Shown here one piece after another: positions 15,482-23,799 of a stretch of 47,129 nucleotides of DNA (position 1 is its first letter; every line of letters begins with the position of its first letter). A program made the translations under genes and the position numbers. Source of the stretch: an uncultured Erysipelotrichaceae bacterium (GTDB taxonomy: Bacteria; Bacillota_I; Bacilli_A; Erysipelotrichales; Erysipelotrichaceae); NCBI GenBank assembly GCA_946537255.1, contig CAMNFS010000010.1, positions 1-47,129 on the forward strand. Direction: 5' to 3'. The notes under the pieces are model-generated. The model was not told where the DNA came from. It worked only from the letters and a program-made list of their open reading frames with translations, and searched no databases.

Positions 15482-15993
15482 TCTGATTCCTCCGTTTCAT
15501 TCAGCTGTCTGACAAGCTGATACTCTGCCCCGGATATGTGGCAATAGCCATCCGGGTGCTTCAAAAGATAATTCTGATGGTATTCTTCAGCCGGCCAGAA
15601 CTGCTTCAGCGCTCCGGATTCCACATGAAATTCCGGATAAAGCTTCCGCTCATGTTCAAGATACGCCGCCACTTCTCTTTCACTGTCCGGATCGGATGTA
15701 TAGATCCCGGTCTGATACTGACTGCCGATATCATTTCCCTGACGGTTCTTCTGGGTTGGATCCACACAGATAAAAAACGCTCTGAGAATCCGGCTCAGCG
15801 GAAGGATTCCGGGATTGTAGACCACCCGCACGGTTTCTCTGTGCCCGGTGGTATCGGAACAGACCTGCTCATAGGAAGGATTCGGCACCGTACCATTGGC
15901 ATATCCGGTTTCTGTATGCACGACCCCGTCAAGCGCCCGGATGACATGTTCCATTCCCCAGAAACATCCCCCGGCCAGATAGATTTCTTTCAT
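15478..15993 (-). CDS. msrA: Peptide methionine-S-sulfoxide reductase MsrA
   Basis: 171 aa. The catalytic G-C-F-W-G is at residues 9-13 with Cys10 as sulfenic-acid-forming residue. The substrate pocket, the Y-Q-T-G-I-Y and P-A-E-E-Y-H-Q-N-Y regions are intact. Additional Cys residues (45, 75 and near 149) could recycle the enzyme. It repairs oxidised methionine in the cytoplasm. It leads an operon with ppk1 and the nucleoside kinase, overlapping ppk1 by ATGA. The leader has TATAAT at 16021-16026 and an AGAGG ribosome site about ten bases before the ATG. Co-expression with ppk1 fits a response to oxidants such as hypochlorite. Confidence 0.95.
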   Translation of the reverse strand: MKEIYLAGGCFWGMEHVIRALDGVVHTETGYANGTVPNPSYEQVCSDTTGHRETVRVVYNPGILPLSRILRAFFICVDPTQKNRQGNDIGSQYQTGIYTSDPDSEREVAAYLEHERKLYPEFHVESGALKQFWPAEEYHQNYLLKHPDGYCHISGAEYQLVRQLNETEESE

Positions 15994-16020
15994 AAAAAAT
16001 GAACCTCTTGCACTATAACC

Positions 16021-16026
16021 ATTATA
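16021..16026 (-). promoter_or_regulatory. -10 element of the msrA-ppk1 operon
   Basis: Minus strand reads TATAAT, predicted start near 16014 and a leader of about 20 bases with AGAGG. A second hexamer TATAGT follows closely. No clear -35 was found. Confidence 0.45.
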
Positions 16027-16126
16027 TCGGAAACAACAGGAGAAGGAAGAAAATGTCAGCCGTTCTTCCCTGCTCTTCCGCCTTTGCGCTGCCGTCTTTT
16101 CATTTCGAAAGAACGGAAAACTCCCT

Positions 16127-16132
16127 TATAAT
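16127..16132 (+). promoter_or_regulatory. -10 element just before the MATE gene
   Basis: Perfect TATAAT ends 9 bases before the ATG at 16142; the predicted start lies about 3 bases before the ATG. No ribosome site is present between them. A weak -35 candidate (TTCGAA, 16104-16109) is 17 bases upstream. Confidence 0.5.
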
Positions 16133-16141
16133 ACTTGTCGT

Positions 16142-17563
16142 ATGGAACACGATCTTGGATACCTGATGCGGACAAACCAATCCCTGACTTTCTCTCAGCA
16201 GCTGAGAACTGTCATCCGCCTTTCCATTCCGACCATTCTCGCGATGATCTCAGAAACCGTCATGCAGTATATCGATTCCGCAATGGTCGGATCGCTCGGT
16301 GCCGAGGCCAGTGCCAGTATCGGTCTGGTCGCCTCCTCAACCTGGCTGGTCGGAAATCTCATCATGGCATGCGCCTATGGATTCTCCGTTCAGATCGCCC
16401 AGGCAACCGGCGCCGGAAACCGAAAAGCCGCGGGCAGTATCTTCCGTCAGTCCATTCTGATTTCCCTCTTCTTTTCCTGCTTTCTTTCCGTCATCTGTAT
16501 TTTTCTTGCCCCGAATATCCCGGTATGGCTGAAGGCGGATCCCGCCATTCACAGAAATGCGGCCGCGTATTTTCTGATCTACGCCCTGTTTCTTCCGGTC
16601 CGGGAAATATACAATCTGTTTCTTTCCTCGCTGCAGTGCACCGGCAATATGAAAACACCGAGCATGCTTGGCATCCTGTGCTGTCTCAGCGATGTGATTT
16701 TCAACTTTTTTCTGATCTTCCCGACCCGTATCCTTTCCATTGGAAATCTGTCCTTCACGATTCCCGGCGCGGGTCTTGGGGTAGCAGGGGCGGCGCTTGG
16801 AACTGCGCTCTCCTATGTATTTGCCGGTCTTTTTCTCACTTACGCGGTGTGTATCCGCTCAGAGATTCTGAGCCTTCGCAATCCCGGTTCCTGGAGAATC
16901 CGGAAGGAAACCCTTGCCAGCGCGTCAAAAATCTCCGTTCCCATGGCTCTTGAACATTCCGCCCTTACAATTGCCCAGGTCGTCAGCACCAGTATTGTCG
17001 CTCCGCTTGGCACGATTTCACTGGCGGCGAATTCCTTCGCGGTTACCGCGGAATCCTTCTGCTATCTTCCCGGCTATGGAATTGCCGCCGCGGCCACAAC
17101 CCTGGTCGGTCAGGCCATCGGCGCGAAACGGGCGGATCTCGCGAAGAATTTTGCCTGGCTGACAACCGGTGTGGGCATGGCCGTCATGACGCTCAGCGGA
17201 ATTGCCATGTACTTTCTCTGCCCGTATGTATTCTCTTTTCTGACACCGGTCAGGGAAGTGCAGGATCTTGGGGTCCGGGTTCTGCGGATTGAACTGCTGG
17301 CGGAGCCGATGTTTGCCGCAAGCATTGTCGCAACCGGTGCGCTCCGCGGAGCCGGTGATACCCTGATCCCCGGAATTCTGAATCTGATCAGTATGTGGGG
17401 CGTCCGCATCGCCCTGGCGCTGGCGCTGGTTCCCCGGCTTGGTCTGTCCGGTGTATGGATCGCGATGTGCATCGAACTGAATGTGCGGGGAATCCTGTTT
17501 CTGATTCGTCTTGCCCGCGGAAAATGGCTGACTGCCGCGATGGCAAGGGATGAATCACTCTGA
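16142..17563 (+). CDS. MATE-family multidrug/cation efflux transporter
   Basis: 473 aa with about 12 hydrophobic helices in two similar halves, the MATE layout. N-terminal features such as I-P-T-I-L-A-M-I-S-E-T-V-M and Q-Y-I-D-S-A-M-V-G-S-L-G, and the second-half A-G-D-T region (G-A-L-R-G-A-G-D-T), are typical. It should export toxic organic compounds across the cytoplasmic membrane using Na+ or H+; the substrate is unknown. Divergent from msrA. It ends at a strong bidirectional terminator shared with tex. The ATG lacks a ribosome site and looks near-leaderless. Confidence 0.9.
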   Translation: MEHDLGYLMRTNQSLTFSQQLRTVIRLSIPTILAMISETVMQYIDSAMVGSLGAEASASIGLVASSTWLVGNLIMACAYGFSVQIAQATGAGNRKAAGSIFRQSILISLFFSCFLSVICIFLAPNIPVWLKADPAIHRNAAAYFLIYALFLPVREIYNLFLSSLQCTGNMKTPSMLGILCCLSDVIFNFFLIFPTRILSIGNLSFTIPGAGLGVAGAALGTALSYVFAGLFLTYAVCIRSEILSLRNPGSWRIRKETLASASKISVPMALEHSALTIAQVVSTSIVAPLGTISLAANSFAVTAESFCYLPGYGIAAAATTLVGQAIGAKRADLAKNFAWLTTGVGMAVMTLSGIAMYFLCPYVFSFLTPVREVQDLGVRVLRIELLAEPMFAASIVATGALRGAGDTLIPGILNLISMWGVRIALALALVPRLGLSGVWIAMCIELNVRGILFLIRLARGKWLTAAMARDESL

Positions 17564-17571
17564 ACGCTCAT

Positions 17572-17599
17572 AAAAGGGGAGACGGCTGTCTCCCCTTTT
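17572..17599. terminator. Bidirectional terminator between MATE gene and tex
   Basis: AAAAGGGGAGAC (17572-17583), loop GGCT, GTCTCCCCTTTT (17588-17599): a perfect 12-bp stem with A/T ends that serves both converging genes. Confidence 0.85.
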
Positions 17600-17611
17600 C
17601 CATGATCTGAC

Positions 17612-19882
17612 TCAGTGTCTTCTGCCGAAGCGCTCCAGAAGCCGTGCGGTTGCGTCTTCCATGGTAACCGCCTTGGGCGCAGGCTTTTTCTCATTCTTTC
17701 TGCCCCGGTTCTTATTCCGGCCTTTATTGGCTTTGTATGCCGCTTCTCTTTCTTCCAGTTTTTCCTTCGGAAGCAGGCTGAGGCTGACTCTTCCCTTTGC
17801 CTCATCCACATCCAGCACATAGACGGTGATGATATCCCCGACGGAAACGATCTCACTTGGATGATGGACACGGCGCATGGACATATGCGTAATATGCACC
17901 AGACCATCCTCATGGAGTCCGATGTCAACGAAGGCACCGAAATCCACGACATTTCTGACGGTTCCGCTGAGCTGATCACCCGGCTTGAGATCGGAAAGCT
18001 CCAGAACATCGCTCCGCAGCACCGCCCCCTCAAACTGGTCACGGTAGTCCCGCAGCGGCTGCCGGATGGCGTCTTCAATATCTTTCAGCGTATAGGCATC
18101 GATGCCGAGATTCTCTGTCTTCTCACTCGGGAATTCCGCGTCCGCCGTACCAAGCTCGGTGATTCCGCAGGCCGCCATCAGTTTTCTCGCGGCTTCATAG
18201 CTTTCCGGATGGATGCTTGTTTCATCCAGCGGTTCTTCGCCGCCCACAATCCGCAGGAAGCCGGCGCACTGGGTATATGCCTTCGGGCCAAGCTTCTTGA
18301 CCTTGAGCAGCTGTTCGCGGTTCGTGAATCTGCCGTTTTCATTCCGGTAGTTTACGATTTCCCGGGCAATGCCGGCATTCAGACCGGAGATATGCGTCAG
18401 AAGCTCCGGACTTGCCGTATTCAGATCCGCGCCGACCCGGTTGACAACCTTCATGATCGCTTCATCCAGACGCTCGTTCAGAGCCTTTTCCGGAAGGTCA
18501 TGCTGGTACTGACCGACCCCGATGGATTTCGGATCAATCTTGATCAGCTCCGGCAGCGGATCCAGCAGACGTCTGCCGATGGAAACCGCGCTTCTTTCCT
18601 CTACCGCAAGATCAGGGAATTCCTTTCTCGCCTCTTCCTGAGCAGACCAGACGGACGCGCCTGCCTCAGAGACAATCGCATATTCCACGTTCAGTCCGTT
18701 CTCACGGATCAGATCCGCAATCAGCTTTTCGCTTTCCCGGGAGGCTGTTCCGTTTCCAATCGCAATGATCTGAACCCCGTACTTCTGAATCAGAGCCAGA
18801 AGATCCCGGTTGGTTTTCGCGATGTCCCCATCCTTGCGGAATGGATAGACCTTATGAACGGCAAGCATCTTTCCGGTTTCATCCAGAACCGCGAGCTTGC
18901 AGCCATTGTAGTAACCCGGGTCGAAGCCAAGCACGATGCGTCCCTTCAGAGGCGGCTGGCTCAGCAGCTTCTCCAGGTTCATGGAGAATACTTCTATGGA
19001 ACTGGTGTGCGCGCGGTCGGACAGATCACTGCGGATTTCATTTTCAATGGAAGGGAACAGAAGCCGTTCGCAGCCATCCACAATGGCTTCCTTCATGGTT
19101 TCCGCGTAGGAAAGCTGACTGTCCTTCAGATAGGCTTTGCATGCCTCTTCCTCCAGATGATCGGAATCATAGGCAAACGTCACCGTGATTACCTTCTCCT
19201 TTTCCGCCCGGTCAATCGCCATGACGCGGTGATTGGCAATCTGAGAGATCTTCTCACTGCGTTCGTAGTACATTTCATAGACGTGCTTCTCGTCCACCGC
19301 ATCCTTTTTCTTCTTTGTCACAAGAACACCGGTCTTCATGATGGTATCCTTGAAGGACCAGCGGAGCTTGGCGTTATCACTGACTGCTTCGGCGATAATA
19401 TCCTTGGCGCCCTGAATCGCGTCCGCGGTGGTTTTGACTTCCTCATTCAGATAACCGGAAGCCATTTCTTCCAGATTTCCTTCCGTAAGACTCAGCATCC
19501 AGTCTGCCAGAGGCTGCAGTCCGTTCTTGATTGCCACGGCAGCTCTGGTCTTTTTCTTCTGCTTGTATGGCTTGTAAAGATCCTCAACCTGGGAAAGTTT
19601 GGTGCAGGCATTGATGGATTCCCGGATTTCATCCGTCAGTTTCCCCTGCTGCTCAATCAGGTTCAGAACCGCTTCCTTGCGTTCCTTCAGGTTGTTTTCG
19701 TACTTGTACTGCTTTTCAATATAGAGAATCTGCTCTTCATCAAGCCCCTTGGTCTGATCCTTGCGGTAACGGGCAATAAATGGAACTGTGTTGCCTTCTT
19801 CCAGAAGCGCCAGGGTTGTCTGAACCTGGGCTTCACTGACCTTCAGCTCCTTCGCAATCGTCTGAATAATTTCTTCATTCAT
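17612..19882 (-). CDS. tex: Tex-like transcription accessory protein (S1 RNA-binding)
   Basis: 756 aa. Domain order matches Tex: N-terminal helical domain (E-G-N-T-V-P-F-I-A-R-Y-R near 29-40), YqgF-like domain (V-L-G-F-D-P-G-Y region near 318), helix-hairpin-helix domain (I-S-G-L-N-A-G-I-A around 495), and an S1 domain near 635-705 (G-T-V-R-N-V-V-D-F-G-A-F-V-D). Tex binds nucleic acid and affects transcription. The C-terminus beyond the S1 domain is a basic, Lys/Arg/Asn-rich extension. The start has a strong ribosome site (AAAGGAG), about nine bases away. Monocistronic. Confidence 0.92.
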   Translation of the reverse strand: MNEEIIQTIAKELKVSEAQVQTTLALLEEGNTVPFIARYRKDQTKGLDEEQILYIEKQYKYENNLKERKEAVLNLIEQQGKLTDEIRESINACTKLSQVEDLYKPYKQKKKTRAAVAIKNGLQPLADWMLSLTEGNLEEMASGYLNEEVKTTADAIQGAKDIIAEAVSDNAKLRWSFKDTIMKTGVLVTKKKKDAVDEKHVYEMYYERSEKISQIANHRVMAIDRAEKEKVITVTFAYDSDHLEEEACKAYLKDSQLSYAETMKEAIVDGCERLLFPSIENEIRSDLSDRAHTSSIEVFSMNLEKLLSQPPLKGRIVLGFDPGYYNGCKLAVLDETGKMLAVHKVYPFRKDGDIAKTNRDLLALIQKYGVQIIAIGNGTASRESEKLIADLIRENGLNVEYAIVSEAGASVWSAQEEARKEFPDLAVEERSAVSIGRRLLDPLPELIKIDPKSIGVGQYQHDLPEKALNERLDEAIMKVVNRVGADLNTASPELLTHISGLNAGIAREIVNYRNENGRFTNREQLLKVKKLGPKAYTQCAGFLRIVGGEEPLDETSIHPESYEAARKLMAACGITELGTADAEFPSEKTENLGIDAYTLKDIEDAIRQPLRDYRDQFEGAVLRSDVLELSDLKPGDQLSGTVRNVVDFGAFVDIGLHEDGLVHITHMSMRRVHHPSEIVSVGDIITVYVLDVDEAKGRVSLSLLPKEKLEEREAAYKANKGRNKNRGRKNEKKPAPKAVTMEDATARLLERFGRRH

Positions 19883-20031
19883 AATTCAAAACTCCTTTAA
19901 TGACCAGATTATCTTACCACTTTCCGGCTTCAAGAAAGGTATTGACCTTTCAGCACTTTTTTGTATGCACAATCCGGATTCCGATTTTAAAACATGAGCG
20001 GCATGGTGAGCCGGAAACGGCCGTTGTTCTG

Positions 20032-20040
20032 TGATAGGAT
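20032..20040 (+). promoter_or_regulatory. Extended -10 before the HdeD-like fusion gene
   Basis: TGATAGGAT (TGn plus TAGGAT) ends 6 bases before the ATG at 20047. The AGGA inside it could instead act as a weak ribosome site if transcription starts at an upstream promoter; TTGACC (19942-19947), 16 bases, TATGCA (19964-19969) is a candidate. So this case is ambiguous. Confidence 0.35.
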
Positions 20041-20046
20041 ACAGGC

Positions 20047-21369
20047 ATGAAACACAGAGTCTCCATGGATCAGATGGGCACCTTCGGATCGGACCTGCTG
20101 ACCGTGATCATCGGAATTCTGCTTCTGGTGCATCGGGAAAGCGGCTGGACCATCCTTTATGTTTTCACTTTGATTCTCTGTCTTTTTGTGCCGCTGCGTC
20201 TGTATTTTTCCCTGCGCTCCGGTGCCAAGCCGAAAACAAAGACCGATGTTTTTCTGATCCTGTTCGATCTTTCGTTCGGATTCATCCTTCTGATGATGCC
20301 GGATCAGTTTCTTTCCTGGATGCATGTTTTCTTCGGCTGGTGGATGCTCGGACACGGCTGTCTGATGCTGATCAACTTCTATGTCACACTCATTGACCGT
20401 CTTGCCGGCGGACTGCTCCCGCTGGTTACCGGTCTGTTTTCCTCATTTCTGGGCGGATTCATGATTTTCAGTTCCAATCTGCCGATCAAAACCAGTCTGC
20501 TGTCGATTCTCGCCGGGATCTACTTCCTTCTGTACGGTCTGCTGGGATTTCTGTTTCATCTTCAGGTTTTTCTGGCCAGCCGAAAGATCCGCGTATTCTC
20601 ATGGAGCTACAGTGCCCCGGTCTTTTTCAACGCCTTTCTGCCGCTGGATACCTACATCACCATCAAGCAGCTGAAACTGGAACAGCAGCTGAAGATCCAT
20701 GAGAGCAGTCAGAACCCCGACCTGCATGTATATATCTATCTGAAAGGAAAAGGCCCGGAAGCGCTTGGCCATATTGATATTTCCTATCATGGGACGATCT
20801 GGTCCTATGGCTGTCATGACCCGCAGGCAAGACATCTGTTTGGAACAATGGGAGACGGCGTTCTGATCCGCGCAAAGGAACAGTCCTTTATTCAGGAAAG
20901 CATTACCACCGACGGGAAAACCGTCATCGATTATGGGATTGTTCTCAATGATGAACAGAAAAAGGTACTGGAAAACCGGATTTCCTCGCTCCTTTCCCGT
21001 ACCGTTCCCTGGAAATGCAGCGCAGCCATCGCCCACGAAGAAGGAAAACCCATGACCGCATGCACTGACTATGCCTCCCGGGTATACCGGGAAACCTTCT
21101 GTGACATGTTCAAGTTTGCCAGCGGAAAATTCCGCACCTATTTCATTGCCTCCACCAACTGCGTACTTCTCGCGGATGAACTGATCCGCAACCCGCAGCT
21201 CAATCTCATTGATCTCAACGGCCTGGTCACACCCGGTGCCTATCTCGCTTTTCTGAATACGGAATATCTGAAACCGGATTCCATCGTCGTCAGCCGCTCA
21301 GTATACGAACAGGGAGTCCGGGAAGCGGGTCCGCCCTTCATATGCCAAGAACTTTCTGAACCTCGCTGA
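20047..21369 (+). CDS. HdeD-like membrane domain fused to papain-like/NlpC-type domain
   Basis: 440 aa. Residues 15-175 contain about six hydrophobic helices in the style of the HdeD/DUF308 family. After a linker, residues ~225-440 form a soluble domain with G241-H242-I-D-I-S, W-S-Y-G and later S-T-N371-C372-V-L-L-A-D-E-L. His before Cys is the order of circularly permuted NlpC/P60/LRAT-type cysteine hydrolases or acyltransferases, and the T-N-C-x-x-x-A-D pattern fits the Cys helix. I infer a membrane-tethered amidase/acyltransferase; the substrate is unknown and the family call is tentative. The 3' end overlaps the convergent LOG gene by 32 bases. Confidence 0.6.
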   Translation: MKHRVSMDQMGTFGSDLLTVIIGILLLVHRESGWTILYVFTLILCLFVPLRLYFSLRSGAKPKTKTDVFLILFDLSFGFILLMMPDQFLSWMHVFFGWWMLGHGCLMLINFYVTLIDRLAGGLLPLVTGLFSSFLGGFMIFSSNLPIKTSLLSILAGIYFLLYGLLGFLFHLQVFLASRKIRVFSWSYSAPVFFNAFLPLDTYITIKQLKLEQQLKIHESSQNPDLHVYIYLKGKGPEALGHIDISYHGTIWSYGCHDPQARHLFGTMGDGVLIRAKEQSFIQESITTDGKTVIDYGIVLNDEQKKVLENRISSLLSRTVPWKCSAAIAHEEGKPMTACTDYASRVYRETFCDMFKFASGKFRTYFIASTNCVLLADELIRNPQLNLIDLNGLVTPGAYLAFLNTEYLKPDSIVVSRSVYEQGVREAGPPFICQELSEPR

Positions 21370-21865
21370 CGGTTTCCACAAATTCAAACCGGCATCTTTC
21401 TTCCAGACTCAGAAATCCTTCTTCCAGCATCTGATCATACTGCATTCTCAGCGAATCATAATACCCGTTCGGGCTGAAAATCACACACGGCTTCCGAAAC
21501 AGACCGATTCGCAGGGCGGAGATGATTTCGGTGATTTCCTCGACTGTTCCCGGTCCGCCGGGAAGGGCGATGAATCCGTCTGAAAGATCCATCATGATCT
21601 GTTTTCTTTCGGACATGGTCTTTACGGTAATCAGTTCATCCAGCCCCTGAAAGGCACGTTTCATGAAAAACTCCGGGATCACCCCGATCACATGACCGCC
21701 GTTCTTCAGAACAGAAGCCGCAAGTTTTCCCATCATGCCGCCATCCGCTCCCCCATACACCAGGGTATGGCCGTTTCGGGCAAGCATCTGTCCGATCCTT
21801 TCCGCGTATTCTTCAAAAACCGGATCATTCCCGCTGGTGGATCCAAGATAGACCGCAATCTTCAT
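21338..21865 (-). CDS. LOG-family (Rossman-fold) phosphoribohydrolase-like protein
   Basis: 175 aa. The LOG/TIGR00730 family cleaves nucleoside 5'-monophosphates to base plus ribose 5-phosphate. V-Y-G-G-A-D-G-G-M-M-G near 37-47, the central P-E-F-F, M-S-E-R-K, and the catalytic L-P-G-G-P-G-T-V-E-E near 101-110 are all present. The E. coli homologue is PpnN-like; plant LOG enzymes act on cytokinin monophosphates. The ATG overlaps the previous stop (ATGA, 21862-21865). It is the last gene of the MFS / alkylation repair / LOG operon and converges on the fusion gene with overlapping 3' ends. Confidence 0.88.
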   Translation of the reverse strand: MKIAVYLGSTSGNDPVFEEYAERIGQMLARNGHTLVYGGADGGMMGKLAASVLKNGGHVIGVIPEFFMKRAFQGLDELITVKTMSERKQIMMDLSDGFIALPGGPGTVEEITEIISALRIGLFRKPCVIFSPNGYYDSLRMQYDQMLEEGFLSLEERCRFEFVETVSEVQKVLGI

Positions 21866-22575
21866 CTGCTTTTTTCCTTTCTCTTCATGGTGCGCAGAAG
21901 CGCCTTCATCTCATCTTTGACACGATAGCTTTCAATTGCCTTCTGAATGGCTCTGTTATGTGTTTCAGGGCTCAGCCGGTGTTCTTTCAGAACAGTCAGC
22001 GCGGCATCCGGCTGCTTTGCAAGAGCGGTGGCGAAATACCACGCGCTGCCCATATGCACATAGTAATGGCCGGTATTCAGTGCCGCGATCCTCTCCATCT
22101 GATCCATACGGAAGTACCGGTCAAGATAATACGCCATATATAGACCGACCGCCGTCCGTACCGTATAAGGATGATCGCTTTTCAGCCATTCCTCCAGAAA
22201 AGGCTCGGCTTCCTGTGGGTGAGAGCGGATATAGACCGGCCGGATCGCGTCCGTCACCACCCAGCTTTCCGCATAAGGAAGAAAGCGCTCCAGTTCCTTC
22301 ATGCAGGTGCTGTCTTTTATGCCGCTGATCAGACAGGCGTGAATTACATCTTCATCCAGCCATCGATGAGGAGTAACCAAACAGAACAGCTGGGCGTTTC
22401 CATTCTTTTTCAGATCTGCCGCGAATTTTCTGAGCACCGGTGTTTTAATGCCCAGGATTCTTTCCGGGTCTGTGTCCGGTGTCAGTTTCGCAAGAAAAGC
22501 GGCATTTTTCGGATCCCGCAGTTCATACAGCCCTGTCTCAATTTCCTCATACAAAGCCTGGTCCTGTTTTTTCAT
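21862..22575 (-). CDS. DNA alkylation repair protein, AlkD-like
   Basis: 237 aa of HEAT-like helical repeats: I-L-G-I-K-T-P-V-L-R-K-F-A near 40-52, then W-x-D-E-D-V-I-H-A, E-S-W-V-V-T-D near 103, and W-L-K-S-D-H-P-Y-T-V-R-T near 129. This is the pattern of AlkC/AlkD-type DNA glycosylases that remove N3/N7-methylated purines. The E-S-W-V-V-T-D segment corresponds to the substrate pocket. Cytoplasmic. The ribosome site GGGAGGT lies before the ATG, only 3 bases after the upstream MFS gene. Confidence 0.82.
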   Translation of the reverse strand: MKKQDQALYEEIETGLYELRDPKNAAFLAKLTPDTDPERILGIKTPVLRKFAADLKKNGNAQLFCLVTPHRWLDEDVIHACLISGIKDSTCMKELERFLPYAESWVVTDAIRPVYIRSHPQEAEPFLEEWLKSDHPYTVRTAVGLYMAYYLDRYFRMDQMERIAALNTGHYYVHMGSAWYFATALAKQPDAALTVLKEHRLSPETHNRAIQKAIESYRVKDEMKALLRTMKRKEKSR

Positions 22576-22578
22576 TGT

Positions 22579-23766
22579 TTACCTCCCGCAGACTTTTTTC
22601 CCGGTACGGGCAGACAGAAAGATCATAATCATTCCCAGAAGAGACGTGATCAGACACAGAATCAGAAGCGAACGGACCCCGAACCGATCGATGATGAATC
22701 CCCCGGCAAGACTTGCCAGAAGACCGGAGCCGGTAGACATCGCGTTGAACAGCGCCTGTGCCTTCACAGAATCCTGCGGGGTGGATGTTTCATGCGCATA
22801 GGCAACGGATGCCGGCAGGTAAAGCGCAAAACTCACCATCTGAAACAGCTGGGAAAACAGAACGGTCTCACATCTTCCCGCAGAAAGCAGGATGGTCTGC
22901 TTGATGACATATCCAATCGCCGCCGCTTTGAGCATCATTCCCGGGGAATATCTTCGGCTGAGGCGGCTGTAGAAAAACATCACCGGGATTTCCGCAATCG
23001 CCGCAAGCGAAAGACCAAACCCCATATCCTTCGTCGTTCCCCCGACGTTTTCCATGATCTGAAGCAGATAGTTGGCTGTTGTAATCGTACTGAACATCAG
23101 AAATCCACAGCCTGCCGCTGTCAGGAAGGAGTCCGGATGTTCCTGAACAAACCCGGCCATCCCGCCGCTCTTTTCCGGTTCTGCGCCGGGGTTCCGATGT
23201 CTTCCATCCGCGATTTTTCCATGCATGCACAGAAGCAGAAGAACCATCCCGGCTGAAACCGTCGTCAGAGCCGGAACGGTCCAGTAACCGGCTTTCTCCG
23301 CCGCAAATCCTGCGGCCGTGCTCATAATGGAATACCCAAAAGAACCGACTGCCCTTGCGGCTCCGTAATTCATCCGGTTTCCGGCCGCCTCCAGATAATA
23401 ATTCAGTTCATTGAGCAGCGGCACCACCGAGGAATGAATGACGTAAACAAGAATATAGAATACCGAAAGAAAAATACTCCTTCCCTGCAGGACCAGCACC
23501 AACCCGGAAAGAAGCAGATAGATTCCAAACACCGCCCGCAGAAGATCCGGAAGCAGGAATTTCCGGGTGCGGTCAGCGAACTGCGCAAGACAGGGCTGAA
23601 GAAGAATGGAACCCGCATATCCCATCGCAAGGATCAGACCGATTTCCGAAGAGGAATAGCCATTGTGCAGAAGAAAAGCCGAACAGAAGCTGCATACCGT
23701 CGCGTGTGCCATCCAGTAGAAAAAATGGATTGAGGAATAGTAGATCTGTGCCTTCTGCTTCTGCAT
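22579..23766 (-). CDS. MFS transporter (MFS_1-like/PPP family)
   Basis: 395 aa with about 12 hydrophobic helices. The start I-Y-Y-S-S-I-H-F-F-Y-W and the Q-F-A-D-R-T-R-K loop between TM2 and TM3 recall the phenylpropionate-permease/nucleoside:H+ symporter-like branch of the major facilitator superfamily. Substrate unknown. The chosen ATG (23766) is preceded by TATAAT and only six further bases; a longer frame would start with an ATG that overlaps that hexamer. First gene of a three-gene operon. Confidence 0.82.
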   Translation of the reverse strand: MQKQKAQIYYSSIHFFYWMAHATVCSFCSAFLLHNGYSSSEIGLILAMGYAGSILLQPCLAQFADRTRKFLLPDLLRAVFGIYLLLSGLVLVLQGRSIFLSVFYILVYVIHSSVVPLLNELNYYLEAAGNRMNYGAARAVGSFGYSIMSTAAGFAAEKAGYWTVPALTTVSAGMVLLLLCMHGKIADGRHRNPGAEPEKSGGMAGFVQEHPDSFLTAAGCGFLMFSTITTANYLLQIMENVGGTTKDMGFGLSLAAIAEIPVMFFYSRLSRRYSPGMMLKAAAIGYVIKQTILLSAGRCETVLFSQLFQMVSFALYLPASVAYAHETSTPQDSVKAQALFNAMSTGSGLLASLAGGFIIDRFGVRSLLILCLITSLLGMIMIFLSARTGKKVCGR

Positions 23767-23772
23767 GCCATC

Positions 23773-23778
23773 ATTATA
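23773..23778 (-). promoter_or_regulatory. -10 element giving a leaderless MFS operon
   Basis: Minus strand reads TATAAT, GATGGC, ATG. The standard start seven bases downstream is exactly the A of the ATG. No -35 with normal spacing was seen. Confidence 0.5.
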
Positions 23779-23799
23779 CATTTGCCAAAGCCTGTCAGT

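Noticed and set aside
13238-15520. 760-aa plus-strand frame opposite ppk1
   Set aside because: Antisense shadow of ppk1 with no ribosome site; the minus-strand frame carries clear PPK1 motifs.
17615-19900. 761-aa plus-strand frame opposite tex
   Set aside because: Shadow of tex; the codon bias of the minus gene generates a long open frame on the other strand.
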